A stretch of DNA of 64,000 bases from positions 1,736,001 to 1,800,000 of the forward strand of contig NZ_PEGF01000002.1 of the NCBI RefSeq assembly GCF_002742635.1, given 5' to 3'. Positions 17,801 through 24,972 of the stretch are shown in pieces (positions within the stretch are counted from its first letter, which is position 1; each line of letters starts with the position of its first letter). The translations under genes and the position numbers were made by a program. The notes under the pieces were generated by a model that made no database searches, was not told the DNA's origin, and saw only the letters and a program-made list of their open reading frames with translations. This stretch comes from Caulobacter sp. X. Its GTDB lineage: Bacteria > Pseudomonadota > Alphaproteobacteria > Caulobacterales > Caulobacteraceae.

Positions 17801-18089
17801 CGTGCCCGTGGTCCAGGCCATCTATGAGGGCTCGGTCGAACGCTTCCGTCCGGTCCTGATGACGGGTCTCGTCCCGGCCATCGGCTTCATCCCGATGGCC
17901 CTGGCCAGCGGCACCGGCGCCGAAGTCCAAAAGCCCCTGGCCATGGTGGTCATCGGCGGCCTGGTCACGGCCACCGCCGTGACCCTGCTGGTCCTGCCTG
18001 CCATCGCCAAACTCATCCTCCAACTGGGGTCTGGTCGGAAGGCCCCGGACGAGGGACCGGCCGCGTCGCCCCTGAGCACGACGCACTAG
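14844..18089 (+). CDS. czcA: CzcA heavy-metal RND pump (second operon)
   Basis: 1081 residues, full length, with twelve expected membrane helices and two large periplasmic loops. MIGRILSMSVKGRWYVLLLT opens the first helix; TM4 has DFGLIVDGTVIIIEN from D426, with Thr where both other copies have Ala. The porter and docking loops (SIGGFQKQYVVEPDP, FNELIAGVRGDVAIKLYGDD) are intact. It is a proton-driven exporter of divalent cations from cytosol/periplasm through CzcC. The C-terminus carries a short low-complexity tail (KAPDEGPAASPLSTTH) absent from the others. DUF190 and a P-type ATPase follow. Confidence 0.97.
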   Translation: MIGRILSMSVKGRWYVLLLTAIIAALGTWQLTKLPIDAVPDITNNQVQINTVAGALSPVEIEKRVTFPVETALAGIPGLETTRSISRNGFSQVTAIFSEKTNLYFARQQVAERLTQAGDSLPAGIQPQIGPVTTGLGEVYMYSVEYANPRGKGAKVVDGQPGWQSDGAYLTAEGERLVDATAQGAYLRTIQDWTVRPQLRTVKGVAGVDSIGGFQKQYVVEPDPAKLVAYGVSYTDLAKALEGANLSVGANFIQRAGEAYLVRADARVRTLDEIQNAIIATRRTVPVAVKDVANVRVGGDLRTGAASKNGEEVVVGTALMLIGENSRSVAKSVGEKLTEVRKGLPPGVVITTTLDRSVLVNATVKTVERNLTEGAILVAATLFLLLGNVRAAFIAVLIIPLSFLMMAIGMNGLKVPGNLMSLGALDFGLIVDGTVIIIENCLLRLAERQHHEGRLLSLKERLETVLRAAQEMIRPTVFGQAIIFLVFAPLLTFTGVEGKTFSPMAITIMLALGAAFILSLTFVPALVAILMRGKVSEKEVKVIAVSKARYEPLLKRSIERPWPFIGGALALFLVAGVVYTTLGQEFIPQLDEKNVAMGSLKIPSTALEQSLTMQRQVEKNVSSLPEVEMMFSKTGTAEVATDPMPPNASDGFIILKPQKEWPKEVANKAKVVERIEAKVAPLLGNSFEVTQPIQMRFNELIAGVRGDVAIKLYGDDLEKMSATAAKIGSVLESIPGAEGVRVEQVGGAPTLDVKFDRAAIARFGLSIDQVADTVATAMGGRQAGDVFEGDRRFDITVRVPMAQRDDLDALGALPVMLPAGEGGVQRSVPLRELVQFRFADGLNQISREDGKRRVVIQVNVRGRDIGSFVNEARSKVEAVELPTGYWLTWGGQFENLKAATQRLSIVVPLCFVLIFLVLYMALGGFGPAASVFAAIPLGLSGGVFALALTGITFSISAAVGFIVLAGVAVLNGLVVMTSVRERLEAGVPVVQAIYEGSVERFRPVLMTGLVPAIGFIPMALASGTGAEVQKPLAMVVIGGLVTATAVTLLVLPAIAKLILQLGSGRKAPDEGPAASPLSTTH

Positions 18090-18197
18090 GCCGGGGCGCC
18101 GGCGCGGCCCCTCAGCCCCCACAGCGCCGCGCCGGCGCATCACCTCCACCCAGCGAAGGCTCCGGCCTTCGATCGAGGCAACCGAAAAGGAAACCCC

Positions 18198-18548
18198 ATG
18201 CAGACCCCCGGACAAGCTGTCCTTCTCCGCATCTACACCGACGAAAACGCCCTGGTCGGCGACCGCTCCCTGATGGACGTCATCGTCCAGCGCGCCCAGA
18301 CCGCGCGCCTGGCCGGCGCCACGGTCCTGCGCGGCCGCAAGGGCTTTGGCGAGTCCGCCCGCATGCACGAGCCCCGGCCGCTGGACTTCAACGACAATCT
18401 GCCGGTGGTCATCGAGTTCGTCGACGAGGAAGCCCGCCTGCGCGAGTTCCTGACCAAGCTCGACGATCTCAAGGACATCGGCCTGGTCACCTTCGAAAAG
18501 GTCGAGGTGCTGCGCTACGGCGGCCATCACGTCGAACCGCACCGGTAG
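18198..18548 (+). CDS. DUF190 family protein
   Basis: 116 residues matching DUF190: VLLRIYTDENALVGDRSLMDVIVQRAQTARLAGATVLRGRKGFG, then PVVIEFVDEEARLREFLTKL. This is a PII-like ferredoxin fold, found beside metal/ion transporters and fluoride exporters. It probably senses or modulates the adjacent transporters, but the ligand is unknown. It lies 108 bases after czcA and 11 bases before the ATPase gene, with which it is probably co-translated. A second DUF190 gene is at 29736. Confidence 0.92.
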   Translation: MQTPGQAVLLRIYTDENALVGDRSLMDVIVQRAQTARLAGATVLRGRKGFGESARMHEPRPLDFNDNLPVVIEFVDEEARLREFLTKLDDLKDIGLVTFEKVEVLRYGGHHVEPHR

Positions 18549-18559
18549 GAGCGGCCAGG

Positions 18560-20578
18560 ATGACCAGCAAGTCTGCGCACGATCATAAGGGCCACGACCA
18601 TGGCTCTGATGGCGACCACAAGCACGGGGACGGGGAGGGCGGCCACGCCCATGGTGGGCTGTTTGGCGAGCAAACCGAACTCATCTTCGCCCTGCTGTGC
18701 GGCGCGACGCTGCTGGTCGGGTGGCTGATCAGCCTGAAGGCCGATGGCTGGATACCGCTGGCCTTCTACCTGGCGGCCTATCTGTTCGGCGGCTGGTTCA
18801 CCCTGACCGAGGCGATCGAGAACCTGCGCAAGCGCAAGTTCGAGATCGACACCCTGATGCTGGTGGCGGCCGCCGGCGCGGCGGCCCTGGGCCAATGGGC
18901 GGAAGGCGCGCTGCTGCTCTTCCTCTTCAGCATGGGCCATGCGCTGGAGCACTATGCCATGGGGCGCGCCCGCCGGGCGATTGAGGCCCTGGCCAAGCTC
19001 GCGCCCGAACGCGCCACCGTCCGCCGAGACGGCAAGACCGAGGAGATCGGCGTCGAGGCCTTGGAGGTCGGCGACATCGTTCTCGTCCGGCCCAATGAAC
19101 GCATCGCCGCCGATGGCGTGGTCGTGACCGGCGAGAGTAGCGTCAACCAGGCCCCGGTCACGGGCGAAAGCGTGCCAGTCGACAAGCGCGCCGCCGCCGA
19201 TCGCGACTTCGACTTCGCCAAGGCCAGCGCAGAGCATCGCGTCTTCGCCGGCACCATCAACGGCGCGGGCGCGCTCGACATCCGCGTGGCCCGCAAGGCC
19301 GGTGAAAGCACCCTGGCCCGCGTCGTGCGCATGGTCGCCGAGGCCGAGGCCCAGCGCTCACCGACCCAGCGCTTCACCGACCGCTTCGAGAAGGTGTTCG
19401 TGCCGGCCGTACTGGTGCTGGTCGGCGTGCTGATGTTGGCCTTCCTGGTGCTGGACGAGCCCTTCAGCCGCAGCTTCTACCGGGCCATGGCCGTGCTGGT
19501 GGCCGCCAGTCCCTGTGCCTTGGCCATTTCCGTGCCCAGCGCGGTGCTGAGCGGCGTCGCCCGGGCCGGCCGCGGCGGGGTGCTGGTCAAGGGCGGCGGG
19601 CCCTTGGAGAACCTGGGCACCCTGACGGCCTTGGCCTTCGACAAGACCGGCACCCTAACCGAGGGCAAGCCCAAGCTCACCGACATCGTGCCGGCCCAAG
19701 GCGTCGAGGCTTCTGAACTGCTGGCCATCGCCGTGGCGGTCGAGGCGCTGAGCGACCATCCGCTGGCAGCCGCCGTCGTGCGCGATGGGGAGGCCAAGCT
19801 GAACGGTCAGGCCCGCCGGGAAGCCACCAACATCAAGAGCCTGACCGGGCAGGGGATCCAGGCACAGGTCGACGGCAAGGCCGCCGTCATCGGCAAGCCA
19901 GGCCTCTTCGAAGCCGAAGGCGATCGACCGCCAGAGGACGTCTGGAGCGAGGCCCAGAAGCTGGAGGCCAGCGGCCGCACCGTCGTCATGGTGCGCCATG
20001 GCGACCGGTATCTCGGCGTGCTCGGTCTGATGGATACGGCCCGTCCGGCGGCCCGCGACGTCATCAAGCGCCTGCGATCGCTCGGGATCACCCGGATGAT
20101 CATGCTGTCGGGCGACAACCAGTCGGTCTCCGACGCCATCGCCCGCGACCTGGGTCTCGACGAGGCCCGTGGCGGCCTGATGCCCGAAGACAAGGTCGCC
20201 ACGATCAAGGCCCTGCGCGAGCAGTACGGCAAGGCCGCGATGGTCGGCGACGGGGTCAACGACGCCCCGGCCATGGCCAACGCCACGGTCGGTATCGCCA
20301 TGGGCGCGGCAGGTTCGGACGTGGCTCTGGAGACCGCCGACGTCGCGCTGATGGCCGATGACCTCAACCATCTGCCGTTCGCGGTGGGCCTCAGCCGCAA
20401 GACCAGCGGCATCATCCGCCAGAACCTCTTCGTCAGTCTGGGCATGGTCGCGGTGCTGATCCCGGCCACCCTGTTCGGGTTGAAGATCGGTGAGGCGGTG
20501 ATCTTCCACGAAGGCTCGACCCTGCTGGTCGTGGCCAACGCCTTGCGCCTCCTGGCCTACAAGGACCGTCAGGCATGA
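18560..20578 (+). CDS. P1B-4-type heavy-metal transporting ATPase (CzcP/CtpD-like)
   Basis: 672 residues. The N-terminal ~35 residues are His-rich (HDHKGHDHGSDGDHKHGDG), with no HMA Cys domain. Motifs in order: TGES (201-204) in the actuator domain, SPC in the transmembrane ion-binding helix (about 317-319), DKTGTLT with the phosphorylated D361, GDGVNDAPA, and HEGSTLLVV near the C-terminus. SPC plus HEG(S/G)T marks subgroup P1B-4, whose members move Co, Zn, Ni or Fe out of the cytosol, unlike the CPC Cu/Zn-Cd groups. It would feed or complement the RND pumps. The stop overlaps the next gene (ATGA). Confidence 0.95.
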   Translation: MTSKSAHDHKGHDHGSDGDHKHGDGEGGHAHGGLFGEQTELIFALLCGATLLVGWLISLKADGWIPLAFYLAAYLFGGWFTLTEAIENLRKRKFEIDTLMLVAAAGAAALGQWAEGALLLFLFSMGHALEHYAMGRARRAIEALAKLAPERATVRRDGKTEEIGVEALEVGDIVLVRPNERIAADGVVVTGESSVNQAPVTGESVPVDKRAAADRDFDFAKASAEHRVFAGTINGAGALDIRVARKAGESTLARVVRMVAEAEAQRSPTQRFTDRFEKVFVPAVLVLVGVLMLAFLVLDEPFSRSFYRAMAVLVAASPCALAISVPSAVLSGVARAGRGGVLVKGGGPLENLGTLTALAFDKTGTLTEGKPKLTDIVPAQGVEASELLAIAVAVEALSDHPLAAAVVRDGEAKLNGQARREATNIKSLTGQGIQAQVDGKAAVIGKPGLFEAEGDRPPEDVWSEAQKLEASGRTVVMVRHGDRYLGVLGLMDTARPAARDVIKRLRSLGITRMIMLSGDNQSVSDAIARDLGLDEARGGLMPEDKVATIKALREQYGKAAMVGDGVNDAPAMANATVGIAMGAAGSDVALETADVALMADDLNHLPFAVGLSRKTSGIIRQNLFVSLGMVAVLIPATLFGLKIGEAVIFHEGSTLLVVANALRLLAYKDRQA

Positions 20579-20718
20579 GCGGCCCTGAATCTCACGACGA
20601 GGCCGCGGCTTGGGCGCGCCGCTCGGCCCGCCGCGCCCTGATCGCCCTGGTGGCGGCGATGGTGTTCCTCGCTGCCACCATCGCCGTGGCGGTGGTCGGC
20701 ATGGGGCATCGGCCATGA
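20575..20718 (+). CDS. 47-residue single-pass membrane protein
   Basis: MSGPESHDEAAAWARRSARR followed by one hydrophobic helix (about residues 21-43) and the tail GMGHRP. Four-base overlaps on both sides (ATGA with the ATPase stop, ATGA with the next start) make it part of the translated operon and argue strongly that it is real despite its size. Possibly a small regulatory subunit of the ATPase; I do not know a family. Confidence 0.75.
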   Translation: MSGPESHDEAAAWARRSARRALIALVAAMVFLAATIAVAVVGMGHRP

Positions 20719-21167
20719 TCGGGCGTCGTTCCGTCCCGGCCGTGGCGCTTGCCCTGGCCATGATCGGCGCCTCGATCGCCGGCTCGGCGCTGGCCGACAC
20801 GATCGACAGGCCGATCGCCCTGTCGACGCCGCGAGGCTTTGTGCTGGACGGAGTCCGCGCCGTCGCCGAGGGCCCGGGCGTGCGCTTCCACGGCGCCGTC
20901 TGCCGACGCGCCGCCGGCCCCGCGCCGCGCTTCGTGCGGGCCGATCGCCTCGATCGCGACGGCCAGGTCCTGAGCACCGCGTCGAAAGTCCTCTGGGACC
21001 TGCGCGGGCGCGAGCGCCACTGCACGTTCTTCGACCTGCCCACGGCCAGTCCGCCGATAGACGGGGAGCAGTTCCGTGTCTGCTTACTTTCCACGAACCG
21101 CCCGTGCCCGGAGCCGCCCTCGGCCCCGTCGGGCGCGAGCGACAAGGCGACGAAAGGCCGCCCATGA
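20715..21167 (+). CDS. small exported protein of unknown function
   Basis: 150 residues from ATG 20715. It has a signal peptide (VALALAMIGASIAGSALA, cleaved before DTIDRP) and a mature domain with two cysteines near CTFFDL and RVCLL. It shows limited similarity to the protein at 24553 in layout and in the stretch VCRRAAGPAPRFVRADRLDRDG versus LVRRAPGRSLPPVAAHLDV, so the two may be distant paralogues. Overlaps both neighbours by four bases. Periplasmic; function unknown. Confidence 0.75.
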   Translation: MIGRRSVPAVALALAMIGASIAGSALADTIDRPIALSTPRGFVLDGVRAVAEGPGVRFHGAVCRRAAGPAPRFVRADRLDRDGQVLSTASKVLWDLRGRERHCTFFDLPTASPPIDGEQFRVCLLSTNRPCPEPPSAPSGASDKATKGRP

Positions 21168-21628
21168 TCCTAGAGACAGAAATCGATATCGCCGCGCCCC
21201 CGACCAAGGTCTGGCGGACCTTGTCGGAGTTTGGCGCCTATCCGCGCTGGCATCCTCACTGGGAGATCGAAGGCGTGCCGGTGCAGGGCGCCCGGCTCTA
21301 CATCCGCATCGGGTCAAACCCGGAAAAGCGGATGCGCGTCAGGGCCCGCGTCATCGGCATGGCGCCCGGCGAGGAGGTGGCGTTCCGCTCCGGTCCGTTC
21401 TTCGCGCGGTCGTACGAATACTTCCGCTTGGAGCCCAGTAAACGCGGCACGCTGCTACGTCACACCAACGAGATCACCGGTCTGGCGGCGTTGCAGTTCA
21501 AATTTAAGGAGGAGTACGAAAAGCTAGTTAGAATCTATGACTTCCGGCTGGAAGCTCTCGCGAAATACGTCACCACCAGCACGCCCCTGAAGGCCGTGGC
21601 GCGGTCGCGGCCGCGCACGCGGATCTAA
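21164..21628 (+). CDS. SRPBCC (START/polyketide cyclase-like) protein
   Basis: 154 residues from ATG 21164. MILETEIDIAAPPTKVWRTL is the typical first strand and helix of the SRPBCC hydrophobic-ligand fold, continuing FGAYPRWHPHW and FRLEPSKRGTLLRHTNEITG. Four-base overlap with the preceding gene. The ligand is unknown, and I see no established link to metal export, so it may be a lipid- or envelope-related accessory. Confidence 0.85.
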   Translation: MILETEIDIAAPPTKVWRTLSEFGAYPRWHPHWEIEGVPVQGARLYIRIGSNPEKRMRVRARVIGMAPGEEVAFRSGPFFARSYEYFRLEPSKRGTLLRHTNEITGLAALQFKFKEEYEKLVRIYDFRLEALAKYVTTSTPLKAVARSRPRTRI

Positions 21629-21712
21629 CCCTTACGGCTGCGCTGATGCGCCACGCCGAGTGTATCTTGTAACGTATTTCCTCGAGGCAATACGGACGCT
21701 ATAGGCCCTTTT

Positions 21713-22081
21713 ATGTTCGACGTGACGACATGGCTGAAGACCTGGACGGGGGCGCTTTTGGCGTGCCTGCTGGTGCTCGCCGTCGCCGCGCCGTCGTTGC
21801 GATTGGACTTCTGTCCGCCCGAGACGTCGGTGACCGCCGAGCATGGCGCTGCGGCTGAAGCTGCGAGCTTCGCCCAGATCGACGACCAGGATGCGTCGGA
21901 CGTCTCGGACGCCAAAGGCGGCGAACAGGGCGGTCACTGCCACCATGTTCCCCAGCTGCTGAACCCGGTCGTTGGGGCGCAGCACGTCGTGTCCGCCGAC
22001 CGTATTCGGTTGGTCGCCTCGGCCCTCGACATGCCGGCCTCGCGCATGCCTGACGGCCCCAACGAGCCCCCTCGAGCCTGA
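21713..22081 (+). CDS. CzcI-like small exported peptide (third operon)
   Basis: 122 residues. A signal/membrane segment (GALLACLLVLAVAAPSLRL) is followed by a Cys, an acidic stretch, GGHCHHVPQLL and the C-terminus DGPNEPPRA. The His/Cys cluster and PPRA end match the peptide at 11888, and it precedes czcC in the same position. TTGTAAC at 21668, near the start, is a possible promoter element. Likely a periplasmic metal-binding regulator. Confidence 0.75.
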   Translation: MFDVTTWLKTWTGALLACLLVLAVAAPSLRLDFCPPETSVTAEHGAAAEAASFAQIDDQDASDVSDAKGGEQGGHCHHVPQLLNPVVGAQHVVSADRIRLVASALDMPASRMPDGPNEPPRA

Positions 22082-22140
22082 CCCTGGCCGCGCCCTCGCG
22101 CGCGTAATCGCCATCGTCAGTTCTCACACAGGGACCTCCC

Positions 22141-23373
22141 ATGCATTCCCGTTATGCCCGGCCCGCTGCCGTTCTCGGCGCGGTCCTGGCGCTCGCCGGT
22201 GCCGGCGCGTTTTCGCGCGCCGCTGCCGAGCCGCTCACCCTGGACGCCGCCCTTTCGCGCGCCCAGACCCAGTCACCGCTTGTCACGGCCGCCGAAGCTT
22301 CGGTGAAGGCGGCCGAAGGCCGCGCTCGCCAGGCTGGCCTGATGCCCAACCCCGAAGCAGGTCTCCAGTCGGAGAACTTCGCCGGGTCGGGGCCTTACGG
22401 CCGTTTCGGCGCCGCCGAGACCACCGCCACGATCAGCCAACGCCTGGAGCTGGGCGGCAAGCGCCGCACCCGCGCCGTCGCCGCCAATGCCGAGGTCGAC
22501 GCCGCCCGCATCGGCTTCACGATCGCCAAGGCCGACCTGACACAGGAAGTCCGGGTCCGGTACGCCGAAGCGCTGGCCGCCCAGGATCGCCTGGTCCTGG
22601 CCCAAGAAACAGCCGCCCGCGCCGAGGGCCTCTCGAAAGTCGCTAGCACCCTGGTCGAGGCCGGACGCGAACCACCGCTTCGGGCCTTGCGGGCCGAGGC
22701 CGCCAGCCGTGAAGCGGCCGCTGCGGTGATCGCCGCCGAAGCCGAGGCGCTGGCCGCTCGGCGCGCGCTGGTCACCCTCTGGGGCGAGCCGGGCGAGACG
22801 ATCGAGCTGGTGCGCGGTCCGGAGGCCGCCGCGCCTACCCAGACCACGATCGATCCTAGCGAGACCCTGGACGTGCGCCAGGCGCGCGCGGACCTACAAA
22901 CGGCCCGGGCCGTCATCGATCGCGAGCGCGCCGCCGGCCGCCCGGACCTGACGGTCCAGGCTGGCGTGCGGCGGTTCGAGCAGACCGGGGACTCGGCGAT
23001 GATCGTCGGCTTCACCGCGCCGATCCCGATCTCCAACCGCAACCAGGGCACGGTTGCGGCCGCGCGCGCCGACGCGACCGCCGCCGAGGCGCGTGAGCGC
23101 CTGGCGCTGGCCCGCTCGGTCCGGGCGGTGCGCGACGGCGAGGCTTCGCTTCGCGCGGCCAATGCCCGGCTGGAGGTCCTCGACAGCAAGATCGTCCCGC
23201 AAGCCCAGACCGCCGTCGATCTGGCGCGCGGTGGCTTTGAGGCCGGCAAGTTCTCGCTGCTCGAAGTCCTCGACGCGCAAGGCGCCCTGACGACCGCCCG
23301 CACCGAACTCATCGCCGCGCGCCTTGAGCGCGCCAAGGCGCTGGCCGCGCTCGAACGCGCCGCCGCCCAATAG
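22141..23373 (+). CDS. czcC: CzcC outer-membrane channel (third operon)
   Basis: 410-residue TolC-family channel with signal peptide ending FSRAAAEP. Typical features are MPNPEAGLQSENFAGSG, QRLELGGKRRTRAVA and FTAPIPISNRNQGT. It diverges more from the other two czcC genes than they do from each other. It follows the CzcI-like gene by 60 bases and precedes czcB by 11. Confidence 0.95.
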   Translation: MHSRYARPAAVLGAVLALAGAGAFSRAAAEPLTLDAALSRAQTQSPLVTAAEASVKAAEGRARQAGLMPNPEAGLQSENFAGSGPYGRFGAAETTATISQRLELGGKRRTRAVAANAEVDAARIGFTIAKADLTQEVRVRYAEALAAQDRLVLAQETAARAEGLSKVASTLVEAGREPPLRALRAEAASREAAAAVIAAEAEALAARRALVTLWGEPGETIELVRGPEAAAPTQTTIDPSETLDVRQARADLQTARAVIDRERAAGRPDLTVQAGVRRFEQTGDSAMIVGFTAPIPISNRNQGTVAAARADATAAEARERLALARSVRAVRDGEASLRAANARLEVLDSKIVPQAQTAVDLARGGFEAGKFSLLEVLDAQGALTTARTELIAARLERAKALAALERAAAQ

Positions 23374-23384
23374 GAAAGCTCACC

Positions 23385-24563
23385 ATGAAGTCCAACGATA
23401 GAAAGACCCTGCTGACGGCCGTGGCGGTCAGCGCCGTGCTGGCCGCCGGCGCTGGCGCGCTGGTCGGCAAGACCATGCTGTCCTCGCCGGCCAAGGAAGC
23501 TCCAGCCGCCGAGGCCAAGGAAGATCACGCCGGCGAAAAGCCCCATGTCGCCATGACCGCCGAGCGCATCACCGCCGACGGCATCCAGCTGGTGACCCTG
23601 GCCGGCGGCGGGCTCGACGCCGCCGTACCGGCCCAGGCCACGGTGGTGGCCACGCCCAACGGCGCGGCGATCCTGGCGGCCCGCGCTGACGGCGCCATCG
23701 TCCGCATCAACAAGCGCCTGGGCGACCCCGTCGCCGCTGGCGAGGTGATCGCCGCCATCGAAAGCCGCGACGCCGCTGCCATCAGCGCCGACCGCAGCGC
23801 GGCGGCCGCCAAGGCCGCGGCCGCCCGTCAGGCCCTGGTCCGTGAGCAGCGCCTGTTCGACGCCAAGATCACCGCTCGCCAGGACCTCGAAGCGGCCCAG
23901 CGCGAGGCGGCCATCGCCGAGTCCGAACTGCGGCGCGCCAGTGGCGCCAGCGCCGCCGCTGGCGTCAGTGGCAACGGCCGCACCCTGGCCGTGACCAGCC
24001 CGATTTCGGGCCGGATCACCGCCGCCACCGCCACCCTCGGCGCCTATGTCGCGGCCGGTTCCGAACTCTTCCGGGTCGCCGATCCGGGGCGCATCGAGAT
24101 CCAGGCCGCCTTGCCGGTCGCCGACGCCCAGCGGGTCAAGCCCGGCGACGCGGCCGTGGTCGAGACCGCCAGCGGGTCGGTGAACGCCACCGTGCGCAGC
24201 ATCACCCCGGCGCTGGACGCCGAGAACCGCTCGGCTACCGCCGTGCTGGCGGTGAGCGGCGAGGCCCCGATGCTGACCCCCGGTCAGGCCTTGCGCGCGC
24301 GCATCACCCCGCGCGGCGCCGCCGCCAGCGTCAGCGGCCGCATCTCCGCGCCGGACGAGGCGGTCCAGACCGTCAATGGCGCCGAGGTCGTCTTCGTCCG
24401 CACCAAGGACGGCTTCGAGCCGCGTCCCGTCCGGGTCGGTCGTCGTGGCGGCGGCCAGGTTGAGATCCTCTCGGGCGTGCGCACCGGCGAGCAGATCGCC
24501 GGCAAGGGCGCCTTCCTGCTGAAGGCCGAACTCGGCAAGGGGGAGGCGAGCCATGAGGACTAA
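23385..24563 (+). CDS. czcB: CzcB periplasmic adaptor (third operon)
   Basis: 392 residues, HlyD/RND adaptor. N-terminal anchor (about 8-28) is followed by EDHAGEKPHVAMT, a lipoyl half GAIVRINKRLGDPVAAGE, a coiled coil with RQALVREQRLFDAK, and a barrel with PDEAVQTVNGAEVVFVRT. The end overlaps the next gene by 11 bases. Confidence 0.95.
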   Translation: MKSNDRKTLLTAVAVSAVLAAGAGALVGKTMLSSPAKEAPAAEAKEDHAGEKPHVAMTAERITADGIQLVTLAGGGLDAAVPAQATVVATPNGAAILAARADGAIVRINKRLGDPVAAGEVIAAIESRDAAAISADRSAAAAKAAAARQALVREQRLFDAKITARQDLEAAQREAAIAESELRRASGASAAAGVSGNGRTLAVTSPISGRITAATATLGAYVAAGSELFRVADPGRIEIQAALPVADAQRVKPGDAAVVETASGSVNATVRSITPALDAENRSATAVLAVSGEAPMLTPGQALRARITPRGAAASVSGRISAPDEAVQTVNGAEVVFVRTKDGFEPRPVRVGRRGGGQVEILSGVRTGEQIAGKGAFLLKAELGKGEASHED

Positions 24564-24972
24564 GCTCACCCTGTCTCTGGCAGCTCTGGCCGCCTCGCTC
24601 ACCACTTCGGCCGTCCAGGCCAAGGACGCGGTGACCATCGATCGCATCGGCGGCCGCGCCGTCGAGATCATCACCGCCTCGGCGCGCGACACCGGCAACG
24701 GCCTGCGCGTGTCGGGTCTGGTCCGACGCGCGCCGGGGCGCAGCCTGCCGCCGGTGGCCGCTCACCTCGATGTCAGCGCCTTCGATCCAGACGGGCACTG
24801 GGCCATCACCGTCCCCACGCGCCTGGCGGCCCTGAGCCCCCAGCGCACCGACCGTGAGCCGGCCCGCTTTGAGGCGACTTTCCCGCTGCTGCAGCTGGCC
24901 TCGGTGACCAAGCTGGAAGTCCGCTATCAGGACAAGCCTCACGCCATGGAAACCGGCGAGGTGGCCCGATGA
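24553..24972 (+). CDS. small exported protein inserted between czcB and czcA
   Basis: 139 residues: signal peptide (LSLAALAASLTTSAVQA, cleaved before KDAVT) and a beta-rich mature domain (GLRVSGLVRRAPGRSLPPVAAHLDV, ending DKPHAMETGEVAR). It overlaps czcB by 11 bases and czcA by four, so it is translated with the pump and may be an extra periplasmic subunit. It is absent from the other two czc operons in this window, although the protein at 20715 has a similar layout. Function unknown. Confidence 0.8.
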   Translation: MRTKLTLSLAALAASLTTSAVQAKDAVTIDRIGGRAVEIITASARDTGNGLRVSGLVRRAPGRSLPPVAAHLDVSAFDPDGHWAITVPTRLAALSPQRTDREPARFEATFPLLQLASVTKLEVRYQDKPHAMETGEVAR

